From: Rhizobium sp. BK418
GTDB taxonomy: Bacteria; Pseudomonadota; Alphaproteobacteria; Rhizobiales; Rhizobiaceae
Length of the DNA: 64,000 bases
Assembly (NCBI RefSeq): GCF_004341105.1
Contig: NZ_SLZK01000002.1
Coordinates: 862,310 to 926,309, forward strand
Direction of reading: 5' to 3'
A model generated the notes under the pieces. It worked only from the letters and a program-made list of their open reading frames with translations. It did no database searches and was not told where the DNA came from. This document shows positions 42,420 to 51,696 of the stretch, in pieces; the first letter of the stretch is position 1, and every line of letters starts with the position of its first letter. Position numbers and translations under genes: made by a program.

Positions 42420-45347
42420 ATGACCGAGGAAGCGCTTGTGGACCGCATGGCGCTGCCGCGCCCCGACATTACCACTTCCGAAGCCGCGGATATCCTGCTT
42501 TCACATTACGGGCTTTCCGGCACGTTGTCGGAGCTTGGCAGCCAGCAGGACCGCAACTACCGGCTCGATACCGACGACGGGCGTTATGTGCTGAAGATCT
42601 GCCATGCCGTCTACGAGGCCGAAGAACTCAAAGCGCAGAATGCGGCGATTCATCATTTACGCGCTAAGCCGGATGCGCCGCGTGTCCCAAATGTGATGAC
42701 TTCCAGTGAGGGGCAGGAGATCGTTTCCGTCAGCGTACGGGAGCAGGATTATCAGGTCCGCTTGCTGGAATATCTCGAAGGCGAAGGCTTGACACATCGT
42801 GCCTATCTGGCGCCCGCCTCGGTCGCAGCGCTCGGCGCGCTCTGCGCGCGGCTGGCTCAGGCGCTTGCCGATTTTACGCATCCCGGACTCGACCGCAGCC
42901 TGCAATGGGACCTGCGCCGTGCGGGACCGGTGGCCGTGCAACTCCTTTCCTCCATTACCGACAGCGCCGCCCGCGACAGGATCGCCAAGACGATGGTCAT
43001 GGCTGTGCGCCGGATCCAGCCGCTTGCGCCGTCGCTGCGGCTCCAGGCGGTTCATCACGATGTGACGGGCGACAATGTCGTCGGCCGGCCCGACGCGTAT
43101 GGGCGGCCTCTGCCTGACGGAGTGATCGATTTCGGCGACATCATCCGCGGCTGGCTGGTCGGCGACCTTGCCGTGACCTGCGCCTCGCTGCTACATCAGG
43201 CAAACGGCGATCCCTTCTATATTCTGCCAGCGGTGAAGGCCTATCACGAGATCTATCCGCTGATCGAGGAAGAGCTGAAGGCGCTCTGGCCGCTCATCGT
43301 GGCGCGCGCCGTCATTCTCGTCGCCAGCAGCGAACAGCAGATCGCAATCGATCCGGATAACGCCTACGTCAGAGGCAATCTGGAGGGCGAAAGGCGGATC
43401 TTCGATACGGCGATATCCGTGCCGTTCGAATTGATGGAAGCGGCCATCCTGCAAACGGCCGGTCTCGATGTTGCCAGTGTCAAGATGGAAGACTGGCAGT
43501 CTCTCCTGCCGCAAGTTGATCCTGCATCCATCGCCTATGTCGATCTCGGCGTGCAGAGCCCGCATTTTTCTGATGGTAACTGGCTGGCGACCGACATGGA
43601 TTGGCGGCTTCTCGCCCGCGCGGCAGCGGAAAAGGGAGCAGCAGCGACGCGCTACGGCGAATATCGCCTGTCTCGCACCGGCCTGCACCATGCAAAAGCC
43701 CAGGCGACCTATGCCCTGCATATGGATATTTGCCTTGCGGCGGGCAGTACCGTTGCCGCGCCCTTTGACGGCCGGATCACCTGGTACGACCAGCATTTGG
43801 TCCTCACCGGCACCGATGTAAAGCTGCATCTCGACGGTATCGAATTGTCCGTCGATGACGGCAGCGAAGTTGCTGCCGGTCAAGAACTCGGCACCGTCTC
43901 CGGCGAGATGTCGTCACTCGGCGGATTGCGCCTGCAGCTTTGCAGCATCACTGGCTTCGAGCCGCCGCTCTTTGCGACACCGCGACAAGCCGCGGCGTGG
44001 TCCGCGCTCTGCCCGTCGCCTTCTGCGCTGCTCGGACCGGGCGCCGATGCGCCGAAACCTGAAACGGCAGCACTTCTCGAGCTGCGGCAGGCGCATTTCG
44101 CCAGTCCGCAGAAGAACTATTACGCGCACCCGCCGCAGATCGAGCGCGGCTGGAAGGAGCATCTCTTCGATGTCGAAGGGCGCGCCTATCTCGATATGGT
44201 CAACAATGTCACGATCCTCGGCCATGGCCATCCGCGCATGGCGGATGCGGTCAGGCAGCAGTGGCTGATGCTGAACACCAATTCACGCTTCCATTATGCC
44301 GCCGTCGCTGAGTTTTCCGAGAGCCTTGCATCGCTGGCGCCCGACGGCCTGGATGCGGTGTTCCTCGTCAACAGCGGCTCGGAAGCCAACGATCTGGCGC
44401 TGCGGCTTGCCCGGGCGCATAGCGGCCGACGCAACATGCTTTGCCTGCTGGAGGGCTATCACGGCTGGTCGGTGGCAAGCGACGCAGTCTCCACCTCGAT
44501 CGCCGACAATCCGCAGGCTCTGACGACAAGGCCGGACTGGGTTCATTCGGTTATCTCTCCGAACACCTATCGTGGTCGGTTCCGCGGGCCGGAGTCGACT
44601 GCGGATTATCTCGGCGCCGTTATGCCGGTGCTGGAGGCCATCGATGCTAAGGGCGAAGGTCTGGCCGGCTTCATTGCGGAATCGGTCTATGGCAATGCCG
44701 GAGGCATTCCGCTGCCCGACGGCTATCTGACGGAGGTCTACCGGCAGGTGCGGGAACGCGGCGGCCTCTGCATTGCCGACGAGGTGCAGGTGGGCTATGG
44801 GCGGCTTGGCCATTATTTCTGGGGCTTCGAGCAGCAGGGCGTCGTGCCCGATATCATCACCATCGCCAAGGGCATGGGCAATGGCCACCCGCTCGGCGCC
44901 GTCATCACAACGAAAGAGATCGCCGCTTCGCTGGAGAAGGAAGGCTATTTCTTCTCGTCGGCCGGCGGCAGCCCGGTCAGTTGCGTTGCCGGCATGACTG
45001 TTCTCGACGTGATGGCCGAGGAGCGCTTGCAGGAGAACGCCCGCATGACAGGCGACCATTTGAAGGCGCGGCTGGCGGCACTCATCGACAGCTACCCGAT
45101 CGTCGGCGCCGTGCACGGCATGGGTCTCTATCTCGGCCTCGAATTCGTGCGCGACAGAGTGACGCTGGAGCCGGCAACCGAAGAGACGGCGGCAATCTGC
45201 GACCGGCTCTTAGAACTCGGGGTCGTCATGCAGCCGACGGGCGATCACCTGAATGTGCTGAAGATCAAGCCACCGCTCTGCCTGACGGAACAGAGCGCCG
45301 ATTTCTTCGTCGACATGCTGGAAAAGGTGCTGCGGGAAGGATGGTAG
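42420..45347 (+). CDS. APH-type kinase / M23-like / class III PLP enzyme fusion
   Basis: The 975-residue protein has three parts. Residues about 20-340 are an aminoglycoside-phosphotransferase-type kinase with the catalytic loop 'HHDVTGDN' (Asp214, Asn219) and 'VIDFGD' (Asp237 region). Residues about 400-530 resemble an M23 peptidase barrel ('[20 protein letters not shown]') but without a normal zinc-binding set. Residues about 565-975 are a class III aminotransferase-fold domain with '[15 protein letters not shown]' and the PLP Lys817 in '[11 protein letters not shown]'. Separate human homologues of the ends are hydroxylysine kinase and phospholyases acting on phosphohydroxylysine or phosphoethanolamine. 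By that logic this enzyme phosphorylates a hydroxy-amine and then eliminates phosphate. Confidence 0.88.
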   Translation: MTEEALVDRMALPRPDITTSEAADILLSHYGLSGTLSELGSQQDRNYRLDTDDGRYVLKICHAVYEAEELKAQNAAIHHLRAKPDAPRVPNVMTSSEGQEIVSVSVREQDYQVRLLEYLEGEGLTHRAYLAPASVAALGALCARLAQALADFTHPGLDRSLQWDLRRAGPVAVQLLSSITDSAARDRIAKTMVMAVRRIQPLAPSLRLQAVHHDVTGDNVVGRPDAYGRPLPDGVIDFGDIIRGWLVGDLAVTCASLLHQANGDPFYILPAVKAYHEIYPLIEEELKALWPLIVARAVILVASSEQQIAIDPDNAYVRGNLEGERRIFDTAISVPFELMEAAILQTAGLDVASVKMEDWQSLLPQVDPASIAYVDLGVQSPHFSDGNWLATDMDWRLLARAAAEKGAAATRYGEYRLSRTGLHHAKAQATYALHMDICLAAGSTVAAPFDGRITWYDQHLVLTGTDVKLHLDGIELSVDDGSEVAAGQELGTVSGEMSSLGGLRLQLCSITGFEPPLFATPRQAAAWSALCPSPSALLGPGADAPKPETAALLELRQAHFASPQKNYYAHPPQIERGWKEHLFDVEGRAYLDMVNNVTILGHGHPRMADAVRQQWLMLNTNSRFHYAAVAEFSESLASLAPDGLDAVFLVNSGSEANDLALRLARAHSGRRNMLCLLEGYHGWSVASDAVSTSIADNPQALTTRPDWVHSVISPNTYRGRFRGPESTADYLGAVMPVLEAIDAKGEGLAGFIAESVYGNAGGIPLPDGYLTEVYRQVRERGGLCIADEVQVGYGRLGHYFWGFEQQGVVPDIITIAKGMGNGHPLGAVITTKEIAASLEKEGYFFSSAGGSPVSCVAGMTVLDVMAEERLQENARMTGDHLKARLAALIDSYPIVGAVHGMGLYLGLEFVRDRVTLEPATEETAAICDRLLELGVVMQPTGDHLNVLKIKPPLCLTEQSADFFVDMLEKVLREGW

Positions 45348-45558
45348 GCAGCGGTTTTTGCCGTTAGCGGATTTGAGTCTTTTCGGGACATTTCGATTTT
45401 TGACGAAACACCCATTGCCGGAATCAGATCGACTTCCTATGTCTGCCTCGATGATGACGAGAGCTCTCGCACCGTCACATGGATTGCACGAAGGCGTGAT
45501 AGAATTCTTTCTGTAGATCGAAATGTGATGGAATGAAATTTTTCGGATCGTCGATATT

Positions 45559-45589
45559 TTGACATGTTTCGGAATATGTTTCTTATAGA
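45559..45589 (+). promoter_or_regulatory. Sigma-70-like promoter upstream of small gene
   Basis: A perfect TTGACA at 45559-45564 is followed after 18 or 19 bases by TTATAG/TATAGA (45583-45589). The predicted start near 45596 leaves a leader of about 270 bases before the small gene at 45868. Confidence 0.55.
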
Positions 45590-45694
45590 CGACCAGCTAT
45601 TCTCTAGTAAGATTGTAGATTATAGAAATGGTCTTTCACCGGCCCGGGCTTTTCCGGGACCTCGCAAGTGCAACGCCAACGCAAGGAACGAGAC

Positions 45695-45790
45695 ATGATT
45701 GATTTCGCAATTCTCGCCGTACTGCCGGGGCGATCTGTGCTTGGCAATGACCGTCCGGGCGCCCTCTCCCGCCCGAACTGTCGAATGTGA
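45695..45790 (+). CDS. Possible 31-codon leader ORF
   Basis: The ATG lies 8 bases after AAGGAAC and the frame encodes 31 residues before TGA. The sequence starts hydrophobic ('MIDFAILAVLPG') and ends Arg/Pro-rich. It precedes the 64-residue gene by 77 bases on the same predicted transcript. Only the ribosome site and position support it; it may be chance. Confidence 0.3.
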   Translation: MIDFAILAVLPGRSVLGNDRPGALSRPNCRM

Positions 45791-45867
45791 CCTTCGTCCC
45801 CCTTTCAACGGTACCAGACAAGTCAATTCGCCATAGCCAGCGCACCCGCGCGGCAGGAGTTCTATGC

Positions 45868-46062
45868 ATGAAGAAAGAAGTTATCGAATATGCAGGCGTT
45901 CCCGTTGGGATCGTCGTTCCGGATGAAGATCGGCTGAAGTTTATCGCCGTCAAATTCCATGTCCATGATCTCGACGAGCAGCATTTCAGCTCACCCGCCG
46001 AGGTGAAGCTGGCCATTCACGATCTGATGACCCGTCGCGACCCGAAGCCCCTCCATGCCTGA
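45868..46062 (+). CDS. Small conserved-type hypothetical protein
   Basis: The product has 64 residues from the ATG at 45868, which follows AGGAG by 8 bases; a longer frame upstream lacks support. It opens 'MKKEVIEYAGVPVGIVVPDE' and ends in a charged helix 'SPAEVKLAIHDLMTRRDPKP'. I recall similar short cytoplasmic proteins in rhizobia but know no function. It has its own promoter region and a very strong terminator, so it is probably a separately expressed monocistronic gene. Confidence 0.7.
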   Translation: MKKEVIEYAGVPVGIVVPDEDRLKFIAVKFHVHDLDEQHFSSPAEVKLAIHDLMTRRDPKPLHA

Positions 46063-46098
46063 CGCGGAACGCGGCTTTGATACGACACGAGGATTTTC

Positions 46099-46132
46099 GA
46101 CCGGCCCGGCAAGACGGGCCGGTCTTGTTTTT
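46099..46132 (+). terminator. Strong Rho-independent terminator
   Basis: GACCGGCCCG (46099-46108) and CGGGCCGGTC (46115-46124) form a perfect 10-bp stem with a six-base loop, followed by TTGTTTTT. It ends the transcript of the small gene 37 bases upstream. Confidence 0.92.
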
Positions 46133-46203
46133 GCCCGTCTTGTCTTTTAACGGCATTTGACTTCCAATCGGCGCGCCTCCCTTTTCATGACAGGAATCCG
46201 CGC

Positions 46204-47199
46204 TTGTCCGATCTTCTCAATCTCCTCACCGATATCGACGGCGTTGCGGTCGGCCATGCGACCGATCCATCGCTCGGCTCCGGCGTCACGGCCATCGTCT
46301 TCGATGACCCGGCCATCGCGTCCGGCATCGTGCTCGGCGGCGCGCCGGGCGGACGCGATACCGCATTGCTTGATCCCTCCATGGTGGTCGATGCTGTCGA
46401 CGCCTTCGTGCTGTCGGGCGGTTCGGCCTTCGGCCTCGATGCTGCAGGCGGCGTACAGGCGGGACTGCGGGAGATGGGGCGCGGATTCCAGGTCGGCCCT
46501 ATACGGATTCCGATCGTACCGCAGGCGATCCTGATGGATCTGTTGAACGGCGGCGACAAGGATTGGGGCGTGCATTCGCCTTATCGCGAGATGGGATATG
46601 AAGCCGCCAAGGCGGCCAGCAAGGGGGGCTTCGCTCTCGGCACCGTCGGCGCCGGCACGGGCGCCACGACTGCGACCTTCAAGGGTGGACTCGGTTCGGC
46701 AAGCGCCATCAGTAGCGCTGGGTACCGCATCGCGGCCATCGTCGCCGTCAATGCCGTCGGTTCGGTGACAATCGGTGAAGGCCCGCATTTCTGGGCAGCC
46801 CCTTTCGAACAGGATGGAGAATTCGGCGGGTACGGCATGCCCGGAGAGATCGATTACCAGCTACGACTCAAGAGTGTGAAGACAACAGCCACGACGATCG
46901 GCGCTGTTGTCACCGACGCATCGCTCGTCAAGGCAGAGGCACACCGGCTTTCCATCGCCGCCCATGATGGGTTGGCACGCGCGGTGCTGCCCGCTCACCT
47001 GCCGCTTGACGGCGATACGATTTTTGCAGCTTCCACCGGCAAACGGAAGCGCGACGATATGGCAAGCCTGATGGAATTGTGCCATCTGGCCGGGATCGTC
47101 ATGGCGCGGGCCATCGCACGTGGCGTCTATGAGGCGACGGCGCTTCCGGTGCCAGGCGCACAGATGGCGTGGCGCGACCGCTATGCGGTCGGGCGCTGA
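46204..47199 (+). CDS. P1 family (DmpA-type, S58) peptidase
   Basis: The 331-residue protein has the features of this self-processing family: 'GVAVGHATDPSLGSGVTAIVFD' at the start, 'GSAFGLDAAGGV', 'GTVGAGTGATTATFKGG' and 'AHDGLARAVLPAHLPLDGDTIFAASTG'. Family members are aminopeptidases or beta-peptidases formed by internal cleavage; I cannot assign the cleavage residue with certainty. The start is a TTG after AGGAA; the nearby ATG at 46187 is out of frame. It lies upstream of a LysR gene and a peptide-type ABC transporter, suggesting peptide or amide breakdown. Confidence 0.88.
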   Translation: MSDLLNLLTDIDGVAVGHATDPSLGSGVTAIVFDDPAIASGIVLGGAPGGRDTALLDPSMVVDAVDAFVLSGGSAFGLDAAGGVQAGLREMGRGFQVGPIRIPIVPQAILMDLLNGGDKDWGVHSPYREMGYEAAKAASKGGFALGTVGAGTGATTATFKGGLGSASAISSAGYRIAAIVAVNAVGSVTIGEGPHFWAAPFEQDGEFGGYGMPGEIDYQLRLKSVKTTATTIGAVVTDASLVKAEAHRLSIAAHDGLARAVLPAHLPLDGDTIFAASTGKRKRDDMASLMELCHLAGIVMARAIARGVYEATALPVPGAQMAWRDRYAVGR

Positions 47200-47243
47200 T
47201 TACCTAGACTATCGTGAATTGCCTGACGGCGGAGAACGGGTGA

Positions 47244-48164
47244 ATGCAGATTCGGGCGCTGATGTATTTCGACGAGCTGGTGCGAACCAACTCCATGCGC
47301 CAGGCGGCCGAAAACCTGAATGTCGCACCAACAGCGATCAGCCGGCAGATCGAGAATCTCGAATACCATTTCGGCGCGCCCCTCGTGGAACGCAGCGCCC
47401 GCGGCGTAAAGCTGACGGCTGCCGGCGAGCTCCTGGCGGCACGCGCCGGCCGTACGCTGCGCGAGCTCGACCATGTGCAGCAGCTGATCGAGGACCTGAA
47501 GGGCCTGCAACGCGGCCGAGTCAACATCTATGCGAACGGTGCGACCGTTGCCAATCTGCTTGCACCGGCGCTCGCCGAATTCAGCCTGAAATATCCGAAG
47601 CTGCGCTTTGCCGTGACGATTACCAGCGCACGAGCGGCCATCGATGCCGTCAACAGCGCCGAAGCCGATATTGCGGTGACCCTGTTTGCGCCACCGATGT
47701 CCGGCACCAAAGTGCGGCTGCGCTCGGAAATCGCCTATGATCTCATCACCTCGCCACGCCATCCGGCAGCGGCGCTTCCGGAGATTTCGCTTGGGGAACT
47801 GGCCGACTTTGCCCTGGCCCTGCCCGATCAATCCTTTGGTTTTCGCCAGGCCTTTGACGCGCTCTTCGAGAAGGAAGGGTTAAGCCTCGATCCGGTTTTC
47901 GTCACGAGTTCGCTGGAGATGCTCAAGGAACTGGTGTTGAGCGGCGCGGCAGTGACACTGCTGCCGGCGCTGACCGTCCGCCGCGAGATCGAGGCTGGAC
48001 AGCTCTCGGCCATTCCCCTTGCCGGCAAGACCGGTATCCGCACGCATGTCGATCTCTGCGTGGCGCCCGATCGCCAGCTTTCCTTTGCCGCAGCGAAGCT
48101 TCTCGATTTCATCGAACGGTTCATGCGCGAGCGGTCGAACAGCAAGGCCGACACCAAAGAGTAG
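47244..48164 (+). CDS. LysR-family transcriptional regulator
   Basis: The 306-residue regulator has an N-terminal winged helix ('NSMRQAAENLNVAPTAISRQIENLE', about residues 13-37) and a C-terminal periplasmic-binding-like effector domain (about 90-295). It lies 44 bases after the P1 peptidase gene and upstream of the ABC transporter genes on the same strand, so it likely controls one or both. The 149-base gap downstream contains two inverted repeats that could be its sites. The effector is unknown, perhaps a peptide or amide. Confidence 0.92.
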   Translation: MQIRALMYFDELVRTNSMRQAAENLNVAPTAISRQIENLEYHFGAPLVERSARGVKLTAAGELLAARAGRTLRELDHVQQLIEDLKGLQRGRVNIYANGATVANLLAPALAEFSLKYPKLRFAVTITSARAAIDAVNSAEADIAVTLFAPPMSGTKVRLRSEIAYDLITSPRHPAAALPEISLGELADFALALPDQSFGFRQAFDALFEKEGLSLDPVFVTSSLEMLKELVLSGAAVTLLPALTVRREIEAGQLSAIPLAGKTGIRTHVDLCVAPDRQLSFAAAKLLDFIERFMRERSNSKADTKE

Positions 48165-48197
48165 AATTCACGGACTTGCATTGGGGCAAAAATTGGT

Positions 48198-48244
48198 GTG
48201 TAGCCATTTCGGCTACACCGAGCACACAAAATCGTCATTGTGTG
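48198..48244. promoter_or_regulatory. Two inverted repeats upstream of ABC transporter operon
   Basis: GTGTAGCC-5-GGCTACAC (48198-48218) and CACACAA-8-TTGTGTG (48223-48244) are adjacent in the 149-base gap between the LysR gene and the binding-protein gene. Neither has a T-run, so they look like operators rather than terminators. LysR is the obvious candidate to bind here, although its classical T-N11-A motif is not evident. Confidence 0.5.
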
Positions 48245-48313
48245 TGCACTGGCGTGGTGTCAATTTAACGTAAAAGGGTCCCGCCAGGCAGCGGAACCGG
48301 ACAGGGGAACAGG

Positions 48314-49843
48314 ATGATCAAGGTTTCGCTCGCGCCAACGGTGCGTCTTGCGCGGCATCTTTCCATGGGCGCGGCTCTTTCTGCAGGCATCATGATGCTG
48401 GCGCTGACACCCGCTGCAGCCGCCAAGACCACTCTCAATCTCGGCATGAGCGTCGAGCCAACCGGCCTCGACCCCACGATCGCCGCTCCCGTGGCCATCG
48501 GCCAGGTCACCTGGCAGAACGTCTTCGAAGGCCTGGTCAGGATCGACGAGGCCGGCAAGGTGCAGCCGCAGCTCGCAAAGAGTTGGGAGATTTCTCCAGA
48601 TGGATTGACCTATACGTTCAAACTGCAGGGCGGTGTGAAATTCCATGACGGCGAGGCCTTTGATTCCTCTGCCGCCAAATTTGCCCTCGACCGCGCCCGC
48701 GGCAAGGATTCCGTCAACCCGCAGAAGCGCTTCTTCGCATCGATCGCATCGATCGACACGCCGGATGCCGAAACACTGGTGCTGCATCTTTCCAGCCCGA
48801 CCGGAAGCCTGATCTATTGGCTTGGCTGGCCGGCTTCGGTCATGGTAGGACCGGCGTCTGCCGCAGACGACAAGACGACGCCGGTCGGTACCGGACCGTT
48901 CAAATTCTCCACCTGGGCCAAGGGCGATCATGTGGAACTGGTGAAGAATGCCGACTACTGGAACAAGGATGGCGCGGCAAAGCTCGACAAGGTCACCTTC
49001 CGCTTCATCAACGATCCGCAGGCACAGGCCGCCGCACTGAAATCCGGCGATCTCGATGCCTTTCCGGAATTTGCTGCACCGGAGCTGATGAGCTCCTTCG
49101 ATGGCGATGCTCGTCTGGCAACCAGGATCGGCAACACCGAACTCAAAGTCGTGGCCGGCATGAACAATGCGCGCAAGCCCTTCGACGACAAGCGTGTGCG
49201 CCAGGCCCTGATGATGGCGATCGACCGCCAGACGGTGATCGACGGCGCCTGGTCCGGCCTCGGCACCGCGATCGGCAGCCATTACACGCCGAACGATCCC
49301 GGCTATCAGGACATGACCGGCGTCCTGCCCTACAATGTCGAGAAGGCGAAGGCGCTGCTTGCCGAGGCCGGCTATCCCAACGGTTTCACTTTCACGATCA
49401 AATCGCCCCAGATGGCCTATGCACCGCGCAGCGCGCAGGTGATGCAGGCCATGTTTGCGGAAATCGGCGTGACTGTTAACATTGAGCCCACGGAATTTCC
49501 GGCGAAATGGGTCAAGGATATCATGACCAGCCGCGATTACGACATGACGATCGTCGCCCATGCGGAACCGATGGACATCGACATCTATTCGCGCGATCCC
49601 TATTATTTCAACTATAAGAACCCCGCCTTCAACGACCTGATGAAGAAGGCGCAGGAAACCGCCGATCCGGCCGAACAGGCAAAGATCTATGGCGAAGCGC
49701 AGAAGATTCTCGCCGAGGACGTGCCGGCGCTCTACCTCTTTGTCATGCCCAAACTCGGCGTCTGGGACAAGAAGCTGAAGGGACTGTGGGAGAACGAGCC
49801 AATTCCCTCCAACGTCCTCAGCAACGTTTCCTGGGAAGAGTAG
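48314..49843 (+). CDS. ABC transporter family 5 substrate-binding protein
   Basis: The 509-residue periplasmic solute-binding protein has a signal peptide cleaved near residue 36 ('LALTPAAAAK'). Family 5 hallmarks follow: 'LGMSVEPTGLDPTIAAPVAIGQ', 'LAKSWEISPDGLTYTFKLQGGVKFHDGE' split by conserved Asp and Gly, and 'VRQALMMAIDRQTVI'. The family captures di- and oligopeptides, nickel or opines. It is the first gene of a row with two permeases and an amidase. A ribosome site (GGGGAACAGG) precedes the ATG. Confidence 0.93.
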   Translation: MIKVSLAPTVRLARHLSMGAALSAGIMMLALTPAAAAKTTLNLGMSVEPTGLDPTIAAPVAIGQVTWQNVFEGLVRIDEAGKVQPQLAKSWEISPDGLTYTFKLQGGVKFHDGEAFDSSAAKFALDRARGKDSVNPQKRFFASIASIDTPDAETLVLHLSSPTGSLIYWLGWPASVMVGPASAADDKTTPVGTGPFKFSTWAKGDHVELVKNADYWNKDGAAKLDKVTFRFINDPQAQAAALKSGDLDAFPEFAAPELMSSFDGDARLATRIGNTELKVVAGMNNARKPFDDKRVRQALMMAIDRQTVIDGAWSGLGTAIGSHYTPNDPGYQDMTGVLPYNVEKAKALLAEAGYPNGFTFTIKSPQMAYAPRSAQVMQAMFAEIGVTVNIEPTEFPAKWVKDIMTSRDYDMTIVAHAEPMDIDIYSRDPYYFNYKNPAFNDLMKKAQETADPAEQAKIYGEAQKILAEDVPALYLFVMPKLGVWDKKLKGLWENEPIPSNVLSNVSWEE

Positions 49844-49885
49844 ATATCGGATGCAGGCGACGGCTGACAGGGTGATGAACACGAA

Positions 49886-50833
49886 ATGATCGCACTGCTT
49901 TCCCGCCGCCTCGCCGGCCTTGTCATTACTCTTCTCGTCGTATCGCTTGTCATTTTCGCCGTTATGGACCTGCTGCCCGGCGATCCCGCCTCGATCATGC
50001 TCGGCACGTCAGCCAGTCCCGAAACACTGGCGGCGCTGCGCCATGAGCTTGGCCTCGACCAGCCGCTTCTGTTTCGTTACGGCCAATGGCTTGCCGGCGT
50101 CTTCTCCGGCAATCTCGGGCAATCCTATACCTATGGAGTCCCCGTTGCGGGGCTGATCGTCGAGCGGCTGGCGGTGACGCTGCCGCTCGCTCTGATCGCC
50201 ATCGTGCTTTCGGTGCTGATTGCGCTGCCGCTCGGCGTGCTGGCAGCAGCGCGGCGCAGCGGGATCATCGATGCGATCGCCACGGTCTTCTCGCAGATCA
50301 GCATCGCCGTGCCGGCCTTCTGGGTGGCGCTACTGCTGATCATGCTGTTTTCCACCACACTCGGACTGATGCCGGCAGGCGGATTCCCGGGGTGGGGCGC
50401 AGGGCTCTTGCCAGCACTGCAGGCGCTGCTGATGCCGGCTGTGGCGTTGGCGTTGCCGCAGGCCGGCGTTCTCACACGTGTGGCGCGGTCGGCGGTGCTC
50501 GACACCATGCACGAGGATTTCGCGCGCACCGCCGTCGCCAAAGGGTTGTCGCGCAACACGGTGCTCTGGCGGCATATCGTGCCGAACGCGCTGGTGCCGA
50601 TCCTGACCATCCTCGGGCTGCAGTTCACCTTCCTCGTTGCCGGTGCCGTGCTGGTCGAAAACATCTTTAACCTGCCGGGTCTCGGACGGCTTGCATTCCA
50701 GGCGCTGTCGCAGCGCGACATTATCGTCATGCAGGATGTCGTACTGTTCTTCGCTTCACTGGTCATCGTCATGAATTTCATCGTCGACCTCTCCTATCTC
50801 GCGATCGATCCGCGCATGCGAAAGGCGGCGTGA
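49886..50833 (+). CDS. ABC transporter permease (DppB-like)
   Basis: The 315-residue inner-membrane protein has six transmembrane segments. It opens with 'RRLAGLVITLLVVSLVIFAVMDLLPGDPA', the DppB/OppB signature, and carries the EAA coupling loop 'ARTAVAKGLSRNTVLWRHIVPNAL'. With the next permease it would form the channel of a dipeptide-type importer. It lies 42 bases after the binding protein and its TGA overlaps the next ATG. Confidence 0.92.
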   Translation: MIALLSRRLAGLVITLLVVSLVIFAVMDLLPGDPASIMLGTSASPETLAALRHELGLDQPLLFRYGQWLAGVFSGNLGQSYTYGVPVAGLIVERLAVTLPLALIAIVLSVLIALPLGVLAAARRSGIIDAIATVFSQISIAVPAFWVALLLIMLFSTTLGLMPAGGFPGWGAGLLPALQALLMPAVALALPQAGVLTRVARSAVLDTMHEDFARTAVAKGLSRNTVLWRHIVPNALVPILTILGLQFTFLVAGAVLVENIFNLPGLGRLAFQALSQRDIIVMQDVVLFFASLVIVMNFIVDLSYLAIDPRMRKAA

Positions 50834-51696
50834 TGGCACCTATCGTCTCTTCCGCCATCATATCGCACCGCCGAAGCTTCAGGCTTAGCCGGCGAATGAA
50901 CCTGATCAGCGGGACTATCGTCATTGGTTTTCTGGCAGCGGTTGCTCTGCTTTCGCTTTTCTGGACGCCATTGCCGCCGGCAAAGATGCAGATCATTCAC
51001 AAGCTGCAGCCGCCGCTTGCGTTCGGCCTGCTCGGCACGGACCAATTCGGCCGCGATGTGCTCTCCATGCTGATGGCCGGATGCTGGAATTCTCTGTCGA
51101 TCGCCATCAGCGCTGTCGCCATCGGCGGGATGCTCGGCTCGGTTGCCGGCATCTCCGCGGCTGCCATCCGTGGCCCTTACGAGGCGCTCCTGATGCGCGC
51201 CTGCGATGTGGTGTTTGCGCTGCCGCCAATCCTCTCGGCCATGATCCTCGGCGCATTTCTGGGATCGGGGCGCTTTACCGCAATCACAGCAATCGCAGTC
51301 TTCATGGTGCCCGTCTTTGCGCGCGTGACGCTCGCCACGTCTTTACAGGCCTGGAGCCGCGATTACGTTCTGGCGGCGCAGGCGCTCGGCAACAGCCGTT
51401 TTGGGATTTCGGTGCGGCATGTGCTGCCGAACATCCTGAGCCAGATCATCGTGCATGCAGCGATCCAGCTCGGTCTTGCGATCCTCACCGAAGCCGGCCT
51501 CTCCTTCCTCGGTCTCGGCATGGCGCCGCCGGCGCCGACTTGGGGACGAATGCTGGCGGATGCACAGACATTCCTGTCCCTCGCGCCATGGCTGGCGATC
51601 CTGCCCGGCCTTGCGATCGCGCTGACCGTCTTCGGCTTCAACATGCTGGGCGACGGGTTGCGTGACCTTTTAGATCCGCGCGAATCAAGCCGGTGA
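50833..51696 (+). CDS. ABC transporter permease (DppC-like)
   Basis: The 287-residue permease starts at the ATG in TGATG at the end of the first permease. It has six transmembrane segments, the DppC motif 'LGTDQFGRDVLSMLMAG' and the coupling loop 'VLAAQALGNSRFGISVRHVLPNI'. No ATP-binding subunit gene follows; the operon goes straight on to an amidase, overlapping by one base. The complex must borrow ATPases encoded elsewhere or be non-functional. Confidence 0.92.
   Translation: MAPIVSSAIISHRRSFRLSRRMNLISGTIVIGFLAAVALLSLFWTPLPPAKMQIIHKLQPPLAFGLLGTDQFGRDVLSMLMAGCWNSLSIAISAVAIGGMLGSVAGISAAAIRGPYEALLMRACDVVFALPPILSAMILGAFLGSGRFTAITAIAVFMVPVFARVTLATSLQAWSRDYVLAAQALGNSRFGISVRHVLPNILSQIIVHAAIQLGLAILTEAGLSFLGLGMAPPAPTWGRMLADAQTFLSLAPWLAILPGLAIALTVFGFNMLGDGLRDLLDPRESSR

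Larger units (their letters stand above)
45348..45867. other. 520-base gap with a promoter and possible minigene
   Basis: The stretch is AT-rich compared with its neighbours. It contains a sigma-70-like promoter at 45559-45589, an imperfect GC hairpin at 45641-45662 and a 31-codon frame with a good ribosome site at 45695-45790. No protein family was recognised. It could be the long leader of the small gene at 45868 or encode a small RNA. Confidence 0.45.

Noticed and set aside
48260-49882. 540-codon minus-strand frame opposite the ABC binding-protein gene
   Set aside because: The plus-strand gene has a signal peptide and all family motifs; the antisense frame has none.
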